A DNA stretch of 64,000 bases from Hymenobacter tibetensis (GTDB lineage: Bacteria; Bacteroidota; Bacteroidia; Cytophagales; Hymenobacteraceae): positions 4,333,001 through 4,397,000 of the forward strand of contig NZ_CP094669.1 in assembly GCF_022827545.1 (NCBI RefSeq). Reading direction: 5' to 3'. Positions 17,766-28,400 of the stretch are shown here, piece by piece. A program made the position numbers and the translations under genes. The notes under the pieces are model-generated. The model had not been told where the DNA came from and did not search any database. It saw only the letters and a program-made list of their open reading frames with translations. The first letter of the stretch is position 1, and each line of letters opens with the position of its first letter.

Positions 17766-18843
17766 ATGACCCAAGACCAGGTAAAGGAATTGAAGGGCCG
17801 CGCTGAGGCCCTGAGGAGGTATCTTTGACTACGACAGCCGCAAAGCCCAAGTAGTAGCCACCGAGGCTCTCACTACTGCCGCTGGCTTCTGGGATGACTC
17901 CAAAGCCGCCGAAACCACCCTGCGCGAGATTAAAGCAGTCAAGACCTGGACCGACGACTACGAGGCCGTGCAGCAAGCACTAGCCGATACAGAAGTGCTG
18001 TTCGACTTCTACAAAGAAGGCGACGTGTCGGAAACGGAAATGCAAGCCGACTACGACGCCACGCTCAAGAAGATAGAGCAGTTGGAATTCAAGCGCATGC
18101 TCTCCGACGAGGAAGATCAGTTGTCTGCCATCATCGACATCAACCCTGGTGCCGGCGGCACCGAAAGCCAAGACTGGGCCGAAATGCTCATGCGCATGTA
18201 TATTATGTGGGCTGAAGGCCACGGCTTTGGCGTGCGCCAGATCAGCTACCAACCCGGTGAAGGGGCAGGCATCAAATCTGCCTCACTGGAAATTGATGGC
18301 GACTTCGCGTATGGCTACCTTAAGAGTGAAATTGGTGTACACCGTTTGGTTCGCATGTCGCCCTTCGACAGTAGCGGCCGACGCCATACCTCCTTCGCTT
18401 CCGTTTTCGCCTACCCCGTAATCGACGACACCATCAACATCGAAATCAACCCCGCCGACATCAGTTGGGATACGTTTCGGGCCGGTGGTGCCGGCGGCCA
18501 GAACGTAAACAAGGTGGAAACGGCTGTACGCCTCACGCACGCTCCGTCCGGCATCATCATCGCCGTGCAGATCGAGCGCAGCCAGCTCATGAACAAAGAA
18601 CATGCGCTCCGTATGCTCAAGTCGCGCCTCTACCAGATTGAGATGGACAAGCGCCATGCCGAGCGCGACAAAGTAGAAGCCACCAAGAAACGCATCGACT
18701 TCGGCTCTCAAATTCGCAACTACGTTTTGCACCCTTACAAGCTAGTCAAAGACCTCCGCACCGGCATCGAACGCACCGACGTGCAGAATGTATTGGATGG
18801 GGATTTAGATGAGTATATCAAAGGCTTTTTGATGCAGAGCTAG
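17766..18843 (+). CDS. prfB: Peptide chain release factor 2, with programmed +1 frameshift
   Basis: Terminates translation at UGA and UAA. The gene is read in two frames: 20 codons from ATG 17766 to CTT 17823-17825, then an in-frame TGA (17826-17828). Slipping forward by one base resumes at GAC 17827 and continues to TAG 18841, for 358 residues in all. The SPF anticodon-like tripeptide ([12 protein letters not shown]) that defines RF2 and the catalytic GGQ ([12 protein letters not shown]) are both present. The arrangement lets the cell sense RF2 level: when it is scarce, termination at TGA fails and more is made. Taking only the longest zero-frame ORF would cut off about 66 N-terminal residues. 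Confidence 0.97.
17814..17829 (+). promoter_or_regulatory. RF2 programmed frameshift site
   Basis: AGGAGGTATCTTTGAC: the Shine-Dalgarno-like AGGAGGT lies three bases upstream of the slippery CTT, which is followed by the stop TGA and C. This is the classic arrangement in which the internal ribosome-binding signal promotes +1 slippage. It is notable because strong Shine-Dalgarno sequences are otherwise rare in Bacteroidota. Confidence 0.97.
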
Positions 18844-18881
18844 TAGAGTGGAACTATGTTGTCATTTTTAAAGGTGCCATC

Positions 18882-18955
18882 ACTAGTATCTACTCCCAAA
18901 AAGAAACCCCCGTACTATCTAGTACGGGGGTTTCTTTTTGGGAGTAGATACTAGT
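18882..18955. terminator. Long perfect inverted repeat between prfB and susD
   Basis: Two 34-base arms (18882-18915 and 18922-18955), fully complementary, around the 6-base loop TATCTA. The core is CCCCCGTAC/GTACGGGGG with flanking A5 and T5 runs, so it can terminate in both directions. The outer 10-plus bases of stem go beyond what a terminator needs. Confidence 0.85.
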
Positions 18956-18993
18956 TAAAATAGCTCTAAAGTCAGTCTAGTGTTAATTATGTA

Positions 18994-20409
18994 CTATGGA
19001 TTGGCAACATCCCACTGCTTTTCAGCAAATGGACGTGGCATCTGGTTGAACAGCTTGTAAGGAGTCTGCGTGAATGCCAGAGTAACTCCAGGAGCCGGAG
19101 CAGGATTTAGTCGTCCAAGACGGCGTAAGTCTACCCACCAATGACCTTCATAGAACAATGAGTAGCGCCTCTGCCGCAAAATCTCATCAATGTAGGCGGT
19201 AACGGTAGTAGGCAAGGTTGCTGCTGTACGAGCCACTAGGCCTCCTGCACGAGCTCGGATTGTGTTTATATCCTCTAGAGCTCCAACGAAGTCGTTGGTA
19301 CGGGCACGGGCTTCTGCTGCAATTAAAATCAGCTCTTCGTTGCGGATGATATCAATTGGTGCCGTGCCCGAGGTGTACACTAAAGCATCAAAGTTGGCAG
19401 TGATACCACCCAACGCTACTGGTGTAGTGCGACGGCCAATCTTGCCTAAGCGCAAGTCGCCGGTTTCAGCCTCACTAACTACATTGTCTGGCACGGCTAC
19501 TAGAGTGGAAGGTGTACCGTTAGCCACTTGAGCATATGGGTTACCAACGTCACCAGCCGTAGTTGGGCTGAATGTAATTTTAGGGCCTAGCGTAAGGCTA
19601 GCTGTACGGCTATAGAAACTGTTCGGCAAAAGCTGTATCACCCCTGTGTAGTCACCTTGGTAAAGGGCTACGCGTGCAGCTAGTGCCCGGTTGAAGCGGC
19701 GAAAAGTTTCAGGAGTGCTAAATCCAGCAAAGCCCGTCGAAAGGTCAAACGCAAAAGTTGAACCTGCTGCAGCCAGGTCCTGATCAGCTTGATCAAGCAA
19801 CCCGCGAATATTAGTTAACGCTTCTGTCTGCGAGACAAACTTGCCCGGACGGAGGATGTTATCTAAGTCGATACGAATGCCTTCTTCTCCTTGCAAGTTC
19901 AGCAAGTGCAATTTGCTTAAAGCTTCATACGTGCGCGTGAAACCAGCAAAACCGCTTTTCTGTTCGGCAGTGATGACCTGCGAGTTATTTGCCGAAGCGA
20001 GTAGAACACGTGCCGCGCGACCTACCCGGGCAAAATCAGTGTACTGTCCATTATAATAAGCGGCATCGTCCAGCACATCTACAGTGGCACTGCCCCGGCG
20101 CCCCTGCAACTCGGCATACCAGCGACTTTCAGTACTTGCCAGTACGGTTACCTCGCGCCCCAATGTGCCTACTACTTGGTTGTAAGAGCTATTATTGGCG
20201 TGCCCTAAGCGCAGAGAACCTTCCACGCCAACGGCTAGAGCGTTCAACTGAGGTAATGACGCATTCGACAATACGCTTTCGATACTGGCGTTATTAGGGT
20301 CGGTTACAGGTTCGATTTCAGTGAAGTCACAACTGCTTATACTCAGCAGTGCTATCAGAACACCGGCCGTTAACAACGGACGAGTGCTTTTGTGCAGATT
20401 TATATACAT
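18994..20409 (-). CDS. SusD/RagB-family outer-membrane lipoprotein, pair 1
   Basis: 471 residues. A type II signal peptide ends at the lipobox cysteine Cys27 (LLSISSC), so the mature protein is a lipoprotein, exposed on the cell surface in this family. The SusD fold of helical repeats is suggested by length, the early DPNNAS, and the C-terminal region with QRRYSLFYEGHWWVDLRRLG, the standard SusD C-terminal motif. SusD proteins cap the SusC barrel as a hinged lid and bind the cargo before uptake. It lies 18 bases downstream of its SusC. Unlike the other three SusD genes here, it looks like the canonical SusD/RagB group. Cargo unknown. Confidence 0.93.
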   Translation of the reverse strand: MYINLHKSTRPLLTAGVLIALLSISSCDFTEIEPVTDPNNASIESVLSNASLPQLNALAVGVEGSLRLGHANNSSYNQVVGTLGREVTVLASTESRWYAELQGRRGSATVDVLDDAAYYNGQYTDFARVGRAARVLLASANNSQVITAEQKSGFAGFTRTYEALSKLHLLNLQGEEGIRIDLDNILRPGKFVSQTEALTNIRGLLDQADQDLAAAGSTFAFDLSTGFAGFSTPETFRRFNRALAARVALYQGDYTGVIQLLPNSFYSRTASLTLGPKITFSPTTAGDVGNPYAQVANGTPSTLVAVPDNVVSEAETGDLRLGKIGRRTTPVALGGITANFDALVYTSGTAPIDIIRNEELILIAAEARARTNDFVGALEDINTIRARAGGLVARTAATLPTTVTAYIDEILRQRRYSLFYEGHWWVDLRRLGRLNPAPAPGVTLAFTQTPYKLFNQMPRPFAEKQWDVANP

Positions 20410-20427
20410 AGGGATGTGGGTCGAGGC

Positions 20428-23400
20428 TTAGAAATCCAGATTGAGGTGAAAGAAGATGCGACGCGTGTTGGGGTAAGAACTCACGTCTACCTGGGCAAAG
20501 TTTGAGGTAGAGCCAAAGTTTGATACCTCGGGGTCATAACCTACGTAGTCGGTCCAAGTGAGCAGGTTGTTGCCTGATATTCCAATACGGATATTACGCA
20601 CGTAGTCCTTGAACAAACTGGTCCGGATACTGGCTGGCAACGAATAGTACAGACTAGCTTCGCGCAAACGCACATAGCCACTGTTCTGAATGAATTCACG
20701 CGCTGGCTCACCTTGGCGCTGTATGCCATTAGGCACACCATTCCCGTCATCATCCTGGCTCCAGTCCTCGGTAGTGCCACCTTCATCCTGCAACAGTCGG
20801 CTTAGGTTGCTCGTGTACGAATCCTTACGCCAGTGCAGCAAAAACGAAGCCTCGAAATTCTTAAACACAGTGAAATTATTCAGGAATGACATCTGAAAAC
20901 GCGGCTGCGCGTCTTCATAACGAGTCAGAAAACTGGGATTGTTGGCGTTAGTTTCCGCGTTAACTGGTGAGCCGTACCAGCGAGATGGCGATTCACCTAG
21001 TGCAAATACGTTGCGGCCAAAAGCATTACCGAAGCCCTGACCAGTGTTGAAAGTAGGCACGACGATGCGGGTCACCTCGCTACGGTTAAACCAGTACTGC
21101 GTCGTACTATTCCAAGTGAAATTTTCGCTTCGTATTGGTGCTACACTTAACCCCAGTTCTAGTCCCCGGTTACGCAGGTCGCCTACCGGGTATGCCCGTA
21201 TAGACGTCACGCCGGTGCTTGGCGCCAACACGAATGTATTGATTAAGTCTTTAGCAACTTTGTTGTAAACAGTAGCTTCGAGCCCGATTCGGTTGTTGAA
21301 CAAGCTAATGTCTACTCCAGCCTCAAATTCAGAGGCGCGTTCCGGCCCAATTGTGGGCAGACCAACCAAAGTAGAAGGCAAAAATCCCGGACGGCCACCC
21401 GTAGTAATGTTGACCAGCGGCGAAAAAGCAGCCCCGAAGAAAGCCGGCGCACCGGTTTCACCATATGCAGCACGCAGTTTCAGCAGGTTCACCTGCTCTA
21501 TCGACCAGAAATCAAACTTGGCCACATTGACTGCCAGCGACGCTTTGGGAAAAGCATAATATTTATTAGGATCACCGTTGCGGCTTGATTTGTCGAATCG
21601 TACTCCAGCCGTCGCAATTACTTGGTCGCGGAAATTTGCTTCTTGCTGAGCCACCAACCCTAAGTCACGCTCTGATTGAAGATCAACTTCCTGCGACACG
21701 TTGGAACTGCGGTTTGGTGAAAGCGGCTCGCCTGGTGCCAGGCCCCGGCCTTGGCTGAAGCTCAGATTGCGGTCCAATCGCAGACGCACCATTCCTACCT
21801 GTGAGGTAAGGTTTATAGACTCCCCTAGCCGCCAATCGTATACTAAGAAGCCTTGCAGATTAGTGTTAAAAAACTGGTTTTTGGCCACTCGAACCGCCCC
21901 TCGATCAGCTGCTACCGAAATATTACGTTGCGACTGAAGATCGGCTGGCAATGCTAGAAAGGCATTACTGCTCGAAAAATCAACGCCGCCCTGCACTGCC
22001 AAACGCAATGATGACCGTTCGTTTTCGATAATGCGTACCGTTGCAGTAGCCGCCTGTACCGCACGATTAGTAGTTTCCTCGTTGATAGAACGCTCCACTA
22101 TAGCTAGCGGGTTATCGCCGCCATAAGGATTTACGGGAAATATTCCCTGCGCATTTGGAAATAGTTGTGCGTATGTAGGTATAGATGCTAAGGTATACCC
22201 CAAGCTTACACCGCGGTTATCATTGCCAGTGAAGCCTCGGCGATTGGTAGAGTTAAAATAACCCGATGACACTCCAACATCAACCCGGTTGCCAATTTTT
22301 TGGTCTACGTTAGCCCGTACCGAATGTCGTTTGAAACCCGTACGTTCTACAATACCATCTTCGCTAGTAGTTGTGCCGGAAACGTAAAACTTCGTTTTTT
22401 CTGTACCCCCCGAAACACTTACTGAAGTGTTTCGAAGGAAAGCCGTATTACCGAAAACTTCCTTTTCGTAATCGTGGATTTGGCCGTTTGCTTGGGCTTG
22501 CTCCAACAATCCCTTTTCTCGGTTACGATTAGCGTTGACTGCAGCTACGGCTGTATTATACGCCGCTGTTTGCGCCGGCGTGGGGTTAGCAGGCAAAGTA
22601 GGTAATGAGAAATACTGATCTATTTTCTGCGGTGTCCAGTCCTCTTGACCTAATAGACGCCAAGCCTTAGCAAAACCGATATCCTGCGATAAACTCACCC
22701 GCGTCTGGCCAGCTTGGCCGCGCTTGGTTTTAATGATGATAACCCCGGCATTAGCTCGCTGCCCGTAAATAGCAGCAGCACTAGAGCCTTTTAGCACCTC
22801 AATACTCTCAATATCATTAGGATTCAAGTCGGACAAGCGGTTTATTGCATTATCCTGTGAGCTGCGTCCGGTTGTGGTCGAAGCTGCAGAAGTAAATGCA
22901 GCAGCTCCAGCTCCGTTCCCAACTTCGGCATTGACTGCATAGACCCCGTCAATGATGAAGAGTGGCTGTGTACCGCCAGTAAGAGAAGAAATGCCGCGCA
23001 ATTGAATAGCTACCCCTCCGCCAGGCGCTCCAGACGTCTGAGCAATATTAGCCCCTACAATTTTGCCATTTAAGGCCGCATCAACAGTTACTGGTCTAGT
23101 GCTACCTACAAGTTCTCTCGCTGAGATAGTAGTTACAGCATTAGCGAGATTTGACCGCTTTATACTAGTAGCCAGCCCGGTTACTACCACTTCATCTAAA
23201 TCACGTGCAGAGGCGGTCAGTCCCACGTTAATTGCTGAACCGTCCCCAATAGCGCGTTCTACTGTGCCATACCCAATGAAGCTAAACGTGAGAGTTGTTG
23301 CCGAAGCAGGTACGTTCAGTATATAAGAGCCATCAGAATTAGTAGAGGCTCCAACAGTAGTTCCTTTTACAAGCACTGTCACGCCAGGAAGCCCTTGGCC

Positions 23401-23505
23401 ACCTGCTGAGTCAGTTACGCGGCCCGAAATACTGCGATCTTGCGCCACTGCCTGCTGCATCAGGACAGGTGACGCGAGAAGCGCGCTGAGGAAAAGTTTT
23501 CTCAT
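20428..23505 (-). CDS. SusC/RagA-family TonB-linked outer-membrane transporter, pair 1
   Basis: 1025 residues. Signal peptide to about residue 21, a carboxypeptidase-regulatory-like beta domain (SISGRVTDSAGGQGLPGVTV, about 25-100), the TonB-box-like EVVVTG, the plug domain (about 110-235, ending with VLKGSSAAAIYGQRA), then the 22-strand barrel to the C-terminus HLNLDF. Active import across the outer membrane is driven by TonB/ExbBD, not found here. The N-terminus resembles SusC of pair 2 and differs from pairs 3 and 4. The minus-strand promoter motif TATGTTTG lies 53 bases upstream. It forms its own unit with the SusD gene downstream. Confidence 0.95.
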   Translation of the reverse strand: MRKLFLSALLASPVLMQQAVAQDRSISGRVTDSAGGQGLPGVTVLVKGTTVGASTNSDGSYILNVPASATTLTFSFIGYGTVERAIGDGSAINVGLTASARDLDEVVVTGLATSIKRSNLANAVTTISARELVGSTRPVTVDAALNGKIVGANIAQTSGAPGGGVAIQLRGISSLTGGTQPLFIIDGVYAVNAEVGNGAGAAAFTSAASTTTGRSSQDNAINRLSDLNPNDIESIEVLKGSSAAAIYGQRANAGVIIIKTKRGQAGQTRVSLSQDIGFAKAWRLLGQEDWTPQKIDQYFSLPTLPANPTPAQTAAYNTAVAAVNANRNREKGLLEQAQANGQIHDYEKEVFGNTAFLRNTSVSVSGGTEKTKFYVSGTTTSEDGIVERTGFKRHSVRANVDQKIGNRVDVGVSSGYFNSTNRRGFTGNDNRGVSLGYTLASIPTYAQLFPNAQGIFPVNPYGGDNPLAIVERSINEETTNRAVQAATATVRIIENERSSLRLAVQGGVDFSSSNAFLALPADLQSQRNISVAADRGAVRVAKNQFFNTNLQGFLVYDWRLGESINLTSQVGMVRLRLDRNLSFSQGRGLAPGEPLSPNRSSNVSQEVDLQSERDLGLVAQQEANFRDQVIATAGVRFDKSSRNGDPNKYYAFPKASLAVNVAKFDFWSIEQVNLLKLRAAYGETGAPAFFGAAFSPLVNITTGGRPGFLPSTLVGLPTIGPERASEFEAGVDISLFNNRIGLEATVYNKVAKDLINTFVLAPSTGVTSIRAYPVGDLRNRGLELGLSVAPIRSENFTWNSTTQYWFNRSEVTRIVVPTFNTGQGFGNAFGRNVFALGESPSRWYGSPVNAETNANNPSFLTRYEDAQPRFQMSFLNNFTVFKNFEASFLLHWRKDSYTSNLSRLLQDEGGTTEDWSQDDDGNGVPNGIQRQGEPAREFIQNSGYVRLREASLYYSLPASIRTSLFKDYVRNIRIGISGNNLLTWTDYVGYDPEVSNFGSTSNFAQVDVSSYPNTRRIFFHLNLDF

Positions 23506-23557
23506 GTAGCTTAAGTAGTTTAGTGAGTGAAATTGAATATTTGAAGAATGCTTTTTT

Positions 23558-23565
23558 CAAACATA
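23558..23565 (-). promoter_or_regulatory. Promoter -7 element of SusC pair 1
   Basis: TATGTTTG on the minus strand, 53 bases upstream of the start. The same octamer, with shared upstream sequence (GTTTATT...TTATGTTTG), lies 52 bases before SusC of pair 2, which supports it. Confidence 0.6.
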
Positions 23566-23897
23566 ACAAATAAACTCCACCATATCACGTATAATTATGT
23601 CCTATAATAGTCCTAACTAAAGACATTTTAGCTTTCATATACAGCACTTAATCTAACAGACCTACCTAAATCATTTTAGCCGATAATTAGTAATGTTACG
23701 GCTACCACTCAAACGCAATTATTTCAATATTTCGGGAGTTCGAAACAGTAATCAGTAAGGCACAAGCACTTACTTTAGGAGCACAGACGGTAGCATTTTC
23801 GCCATTCATGCTAACCGCTTAGACACTGCAACGCTTGATGGGTGCATCTTTTAAGCGCGTTAGCGGCTCTTGCACAGTTGATCGTTCAGGTACGCAC
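23566..23897. other. Gene-free interval between pairs 1 and 2
   Basis: About 330 bases, AT-rich in its right-most part nearest SusC1. I see no convincing gene, repeat or RNA in it beyond the promoter on its left and the terminator on its right. Confidence 0.5.
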
Positions 23898-23931
23898 AAA
23901 AAAAGGCTGTCGATATCGACAGCCTTTTTTT
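23898..23931. terminator. Terminator of pair 2
   Basis: A perfect 20-base palindrome GGCTGTCGATATCGACAGCC (23905-23924) flanked by A7 and T7. It isolates pair 2 from pair 1, so the two pairs are separate transcription units. Confidence 0.9.
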
Positions 23932-23952
23932 CCTTTACAAGGATGTACGCTA

Positions 23953-25398
23953 CTAACGCTTGTCCCAGAACAGTTTGGTAGTTACCACATCACCACCGAT
24001 TGCAGAAGAAGCGGCATTATAATTAGCCGTGTTCACGTTCTGCTCGGCGACTGGATAAGGTAAGCGCAAGGGAATTTCGCTGTTGGCTGTGGCTGGTTTG
24101 GTAAGACGTGGTGTATCCAGTCTTCTCCATTCCTTGTAAGCTTCAGTAGGCTGATTGTACAGCGCAATCCACTTCTGGTTACCTATCTTTTCTCTGTAGT
24201 CAGCACCTGGTGCGGTGGCGTAAGCAACACTCGGCTGTGCCAAGTAAGCCGTTGCCTCAGCCTGCGTGCCTCCCCACTCTAGAATCGATGCTGTGATTCC
24301 TGCATTGTAATGCTCCGTAACTGTCCCTGCGATGTAGCCTCTTGCAACTGCTTCAGCTAGCATAAATTCAACTTGCGCGTAGGACATCACTACACCAGGC
24401 AATGTCTGCTGACGAAGTTTATCACCTGCAGGAGAATACTCGTCGTATGGATTTGACGCACCATACTCTCCTCCAACGAAATCAGGTGCACCTGCTGCAG
24501 GCGAATCCGCAGGATTGAAGTAGTCGTCTAGGCGTGGATCTTCCTTTGTTCTTAGTTGATCAACGAAGAGGCTAGTACCTACAAAGTCATTACGTCCACT
24601 TCTTACCAAATCTTCATATAAAGGGTTGGTGTTCGGGAAAGTAGCATCAAATGCCAAGTCAACGATGTCATCATTGGAAGCAAGAACTTTTCCAACTGTA
24701 GAGGCCACCATGGTTCTGGCTTTGGCATCATCTACATCAGCAATAGTGAGTGCCATCCGCAGCTTCAGAGAGTTTGCGAATTTCAACCACAACGCCATGT
24801 CGCCGCCATTGATCAAATCATAGTCGCCTAAGCCTGCACCTGGCTTAAGTTGTCCTATAACAGCGTCTAGGCGCGTAATAAGATCAGCGTAGATAGCAGC
24901 TTGACTATCATATACCGGCAGTGCCGAGTTGATGTTCAGGGCCTGCGTGTACGGCACATCGCCAAAAGTTTCCACCAAAACTGCCCAAGTATATATTTCT
25001 AATACTTCGGCGCAGGCTATCTGATTTGCTTTAACTGGTTCAGTAAGTAGCTTATCAGCTGCAATATTGGTCTTCGCTTCTCTTAAGTCACGAAGCACAT
25101 CCCGGTACAGGGCGTTCCAATATCCTCCGTTGATATCACGCGTGTTGATATCGTAACGGCTTTCTTGAGGATAGTCGGTAGCGGCCCAATATTGAACGTA
25201 AAAGCGAAATGGATTCAGGTTTACGTTTGCACTGTTTATTGTACGAACCAAGTTACGTTCGGCATTGGCAACGAAAGTTGCGCCGGGCGCAGTCCCCACT
25301 GTAGCTCTCTTTGGATCGATGTTGTAATCTTCCAAAGAGTCTATGCAGGAGGTTGTCAGCAAAGCTGCTGATAGAGCATATATGAGTGATTTTTTCAT
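23953..25398 (-). CDS. SusD-like outer-membrane lipoprotein, pair 2
   Basis: 481 residues with lipobox cysteine Cys18 (LLTTSC). The sequence after it (EDYNIDPKRATVGTAPG) and motifs such as VLVETFGDVPYTQAL and WLKFANSLKLRMAL belong to the SusD-like_2 type, in which an early Asn-Pro/Asp-Pro segment precedes the helical core. This type is the usual partner of SusC-like transporters without polysaccharide-specific neighbours, often for unknown cargo. It sits 6 bases downstream of its SusC and ends at a terminator. No enzyme accompanies it. Confidence 0.92.
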   Translation of the reverse strand: MKKSLIYALSAALLTTSCIDSLEDYNIDPKRATVGTAPGATFVANAERNLVRTINSANVNLNPFRFYVQYWAATDYPQESRYDINTRDINGGYWNALYRDVLRDLREAKTNIAADKLLTEPVKANQIACAEVLEIYTWAVLVETFGDVPYTQALNINSALPVYDSQAAIYADLITRLDAVIGQLKPGAGLGDYDLINGGDMALWLKFANSLKLRMALTIADVDDAKARTMVASTVGKVLASNDDIVDLAFDATFPNTNPLYEDLVRSGRNDFVGTSLFVDQLRTKEDPRLDDYFNPADSPAAGAPDFVGGEYGASNPYDEYSPAGDKLRQQTLPGVVMSYAQVEFMLAEAVARGYIAGTVTEHYNAGITASILEWGGTQAEATAYLAQPSVAYATAPGADYREKIGNQKWIALYNQPTEAYKEWRRLDTPRLTKPATANSEIPLRLPYPVAEQNVNTANYNAASSAIGGDVVTTKLFWDKR

Positions 25399-25404
25399 TT
25401 TTGT

Positions 25405-28400
25405 TTAGAAGCTAAGTCTGATGTTTGCACCGATAGTACGAACAGCAGGATATGCACCAGTCGAATAACCTTGGCCAGCGTTACCAACGCTCAATGCATC
25501 TTCAGGATCTGCGTCTGGCAGATTCTTGTTGATGATCCAAAGGTTTCTACCTACTAGAGATAGGTCAACCCCTTTTACACCATTTATCTTCGACAAGAGT
25601 ATCTTAGGCAAAGAGTATGTGATAGCCACTTCACGTAGCTTCACAAAGCTAGCATCATACACAAAGGCCGCCGCTGGATTGAAAGTAGTTCCGTAAGCAG
25701 TTGCACCGGTAAATTCACCATCTACAATACCGCTGTTATCGGCACGTACTGTGTTAGGCGAGCCATCGGCCTGTACTCCTGAAAGAAGAACACCACCACC
25801 CTGGCTGATTGGATCACGCGAAGGATTTCCTAGCTCGTTGAGCCCGGCAGTCTCATCTGGTAAACCAGTGTCCAGACCATACGCGCGGTCAAGTGAGAAC
25901 ACATCTCCACCATGGCGAATATCCACCAAGAAGTAAAGAGAGATACCTTTGTAGTTGAATGTATTGGCAACACCACCCGTCCAATCTGGGTTAGGATTAC
26001 CTATCTCCTCGTTGGCAGTAGCGCTTTCTACGTAACGGCCGTTAGTCCCTACTAAACGCTGACCATTGAGGTAAGTGTAATTAGTTCCCCGCAGCATACC
26101 AAATGGCTTTCCAACAGTAGCGTTCGAAGAGACACCACCCTGGTAGCTAGCTATTTGGATGCTTGGAACTCCTTCATACAAAGAGAGGACTTCGTTGCGG
26201 TTTCTGGTCCAGTTAGCGTTGATAGTCCAGGTGAAATTATCTGACCTGAAAGGGCTTGCGAATGCCGTAAGCTCAATCCCTCGGTTACGAACCTCACCAG
26301 AGTTTACATAACGGGAATTGTAACCAGAAGCTCTCGAAACGTTTACTGGGATGATTTGGTCAACAGTATTTTGCTGATAAACTGTTACATCAAATCCCAG
26401 GCGGCTTTGCAAGAAAGCCATCTCAACGCCGGCTTCGCCACTTTTCGTGCGCTCTGGTTTTAATTCCTCGTTGTTTTTAGTGCCTGCTACCGAGAACAAT
26501 GGGATTGAACCGAATGCAGTAGGCTTGTCATATACATCAAATACGCTTTGTGGCGTAGCACCTTGTCCTACCTCCGCGTAGTTAACCCGGGCTTTGCCAT
26601 ACGAGAGCCAGCTTACATCTTTCAGTAGTTCTGAGAAAACAAAACCAGTTGCTACCGAAGGATAAATGAAAGCATTGTTTTTATTAGGTAGAGTGGTCGA
26701 CTTATCTCTTCTGGCAGTAAGATCCAGGAAGAGCATATCCCTGTAGCCGAACGTACCGCTAGCAAATATACCGTCAACTCCTCTTTTTGTCTCCACTTCA
26801 TCAATACCAGGAGCCGGAGGGGTTATTGGCTCTAAACTGTTCGACAATGAGTACAGTCCTGGAACTACCAAGCCGCCATTGGTTGTGGAACGCACAAACC
26901 CAAAGCTCTCACGGCGAATGTTAGCACCAGCTAAGCCTTTAAAGCTTACACCTTCCGTGATATTGGCCGAGAAATTACCAATCAGATCAAAGTTGGCTTC
27001 CCGTCCAACACGGTTGTAGCGCGAATAACCTGGTACGCCCACAGAAGTTACAGCATACCGCTCCTCTTGGAATTCGTCGTACGAGTCGAGGGTCACGCGG
27101 CCCAATACGTTAAACCAGTCAGCAAACTTGTAGGTAGCTGCTACGTTACCGAATGTGCGGTAACGAGAGTCAGTTTCGTAGCTCTGATTACGTGAAAAGT
27201 ACGGGTTGTTCCAGTACTGACCAGTAGCACCAGCAGTAGGGCTGCTCAAGTTCCACGTTGCGTTCAGCTGCTGGTAGTTGTATGCATCTTCCAGTTCTTT
27301 GATATCAACGTTCGTCTGCCACCACTGGCGGAAGTTGGTCATCAAGTTCTCGCTGTATGCTCCGCTATAACCCGTTGCATAGCGACCCTGGCCCTTCACC
27401 TGGGAGAAGTTAACCGAAGCACTGGTAGTTAAGCGCGGTGTTAGGTTCAACGACCCTGCAAAGTTTACAATGTTCTTGTTCACCTCGCTATTCGGTAGAA
27501 TACCCTTGTCACGAACACTGTTGTAGCCTAACTTAAAGTATCCATTGTCGTTGCCTCCGTCAATGGTGATACTGTTGTTCAGGGTACTAGCTGTTTTGAA
27601 GAACTTGGAAGGATCATTTTCAGCCGCAACCCAAGGAGTGGCTTTGCCAAAGTTGGGATTACCTGGCGTGAAAGCAGTCCACTGGTAGACCTGTAAGCTA
27701 GGATCAAAGCGCGGTCCAAAAGAAGCGTCATGAGTCAAACGAACTAATGGATCAATAACACCGTCGCCGTCGAAGTCACGAGTTCTAGTGAACGTAGGAT
27801 AGTATCCTCCTCCATATTCCTTCTGGTATTTAATGAAAGTGCTCTTATCAATGCGGCCTCCTGTGATACCAGCATTGATAGTAACGCCTAGTCCTTTTCT
27901 ACCTTTCTTGGTGGTGATAAGGATTACGCCATTAGAAGCCCGCTCTCCGTAGAGAGCAGTAGCTGCTGCCCCTTTTAGAATGGTTGTTGTGGCAATGTCA
28001 TCTGGGTTAAGATCAGACGCTGCGTTGCCATAGTCATATCCACCTCCACCAGTTTGCTGACCAGCAGTATTTGTATTGGAGTTGCTAATAGGCACACCAT
28101 CAATCACATACAGTGGCTGATTGCTATTAAACAACGACTTGGTTCCCCGAATTGTAACGTTGGTAGAGCCACCGAGCGTATTGCTTTGGCGGATGTTTAC
28201 ACCTGCTACTTTGCCCGATAAGCCGTTGATAGGGTTAGGGTTACGAGCAACTGTAATACTTTGACCTTCTACCTGCGTAGCGGAATAAGCTAGCGAGTTA
28301 CGGGTTCTTTCTACACCCAACGCGGTTACAACCACTTCGCTGAGTTGCTTGGCGTCGGTGCCCATACCAACATCGATACTAGATGCTGTGCCAATAGGCC

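Noticed and set aside
17749..17976. Minus-strand frame over the prfB start
   Set aside because: Shadow of the real gene; the frameshift site explains the interrupted plus-strand frame.
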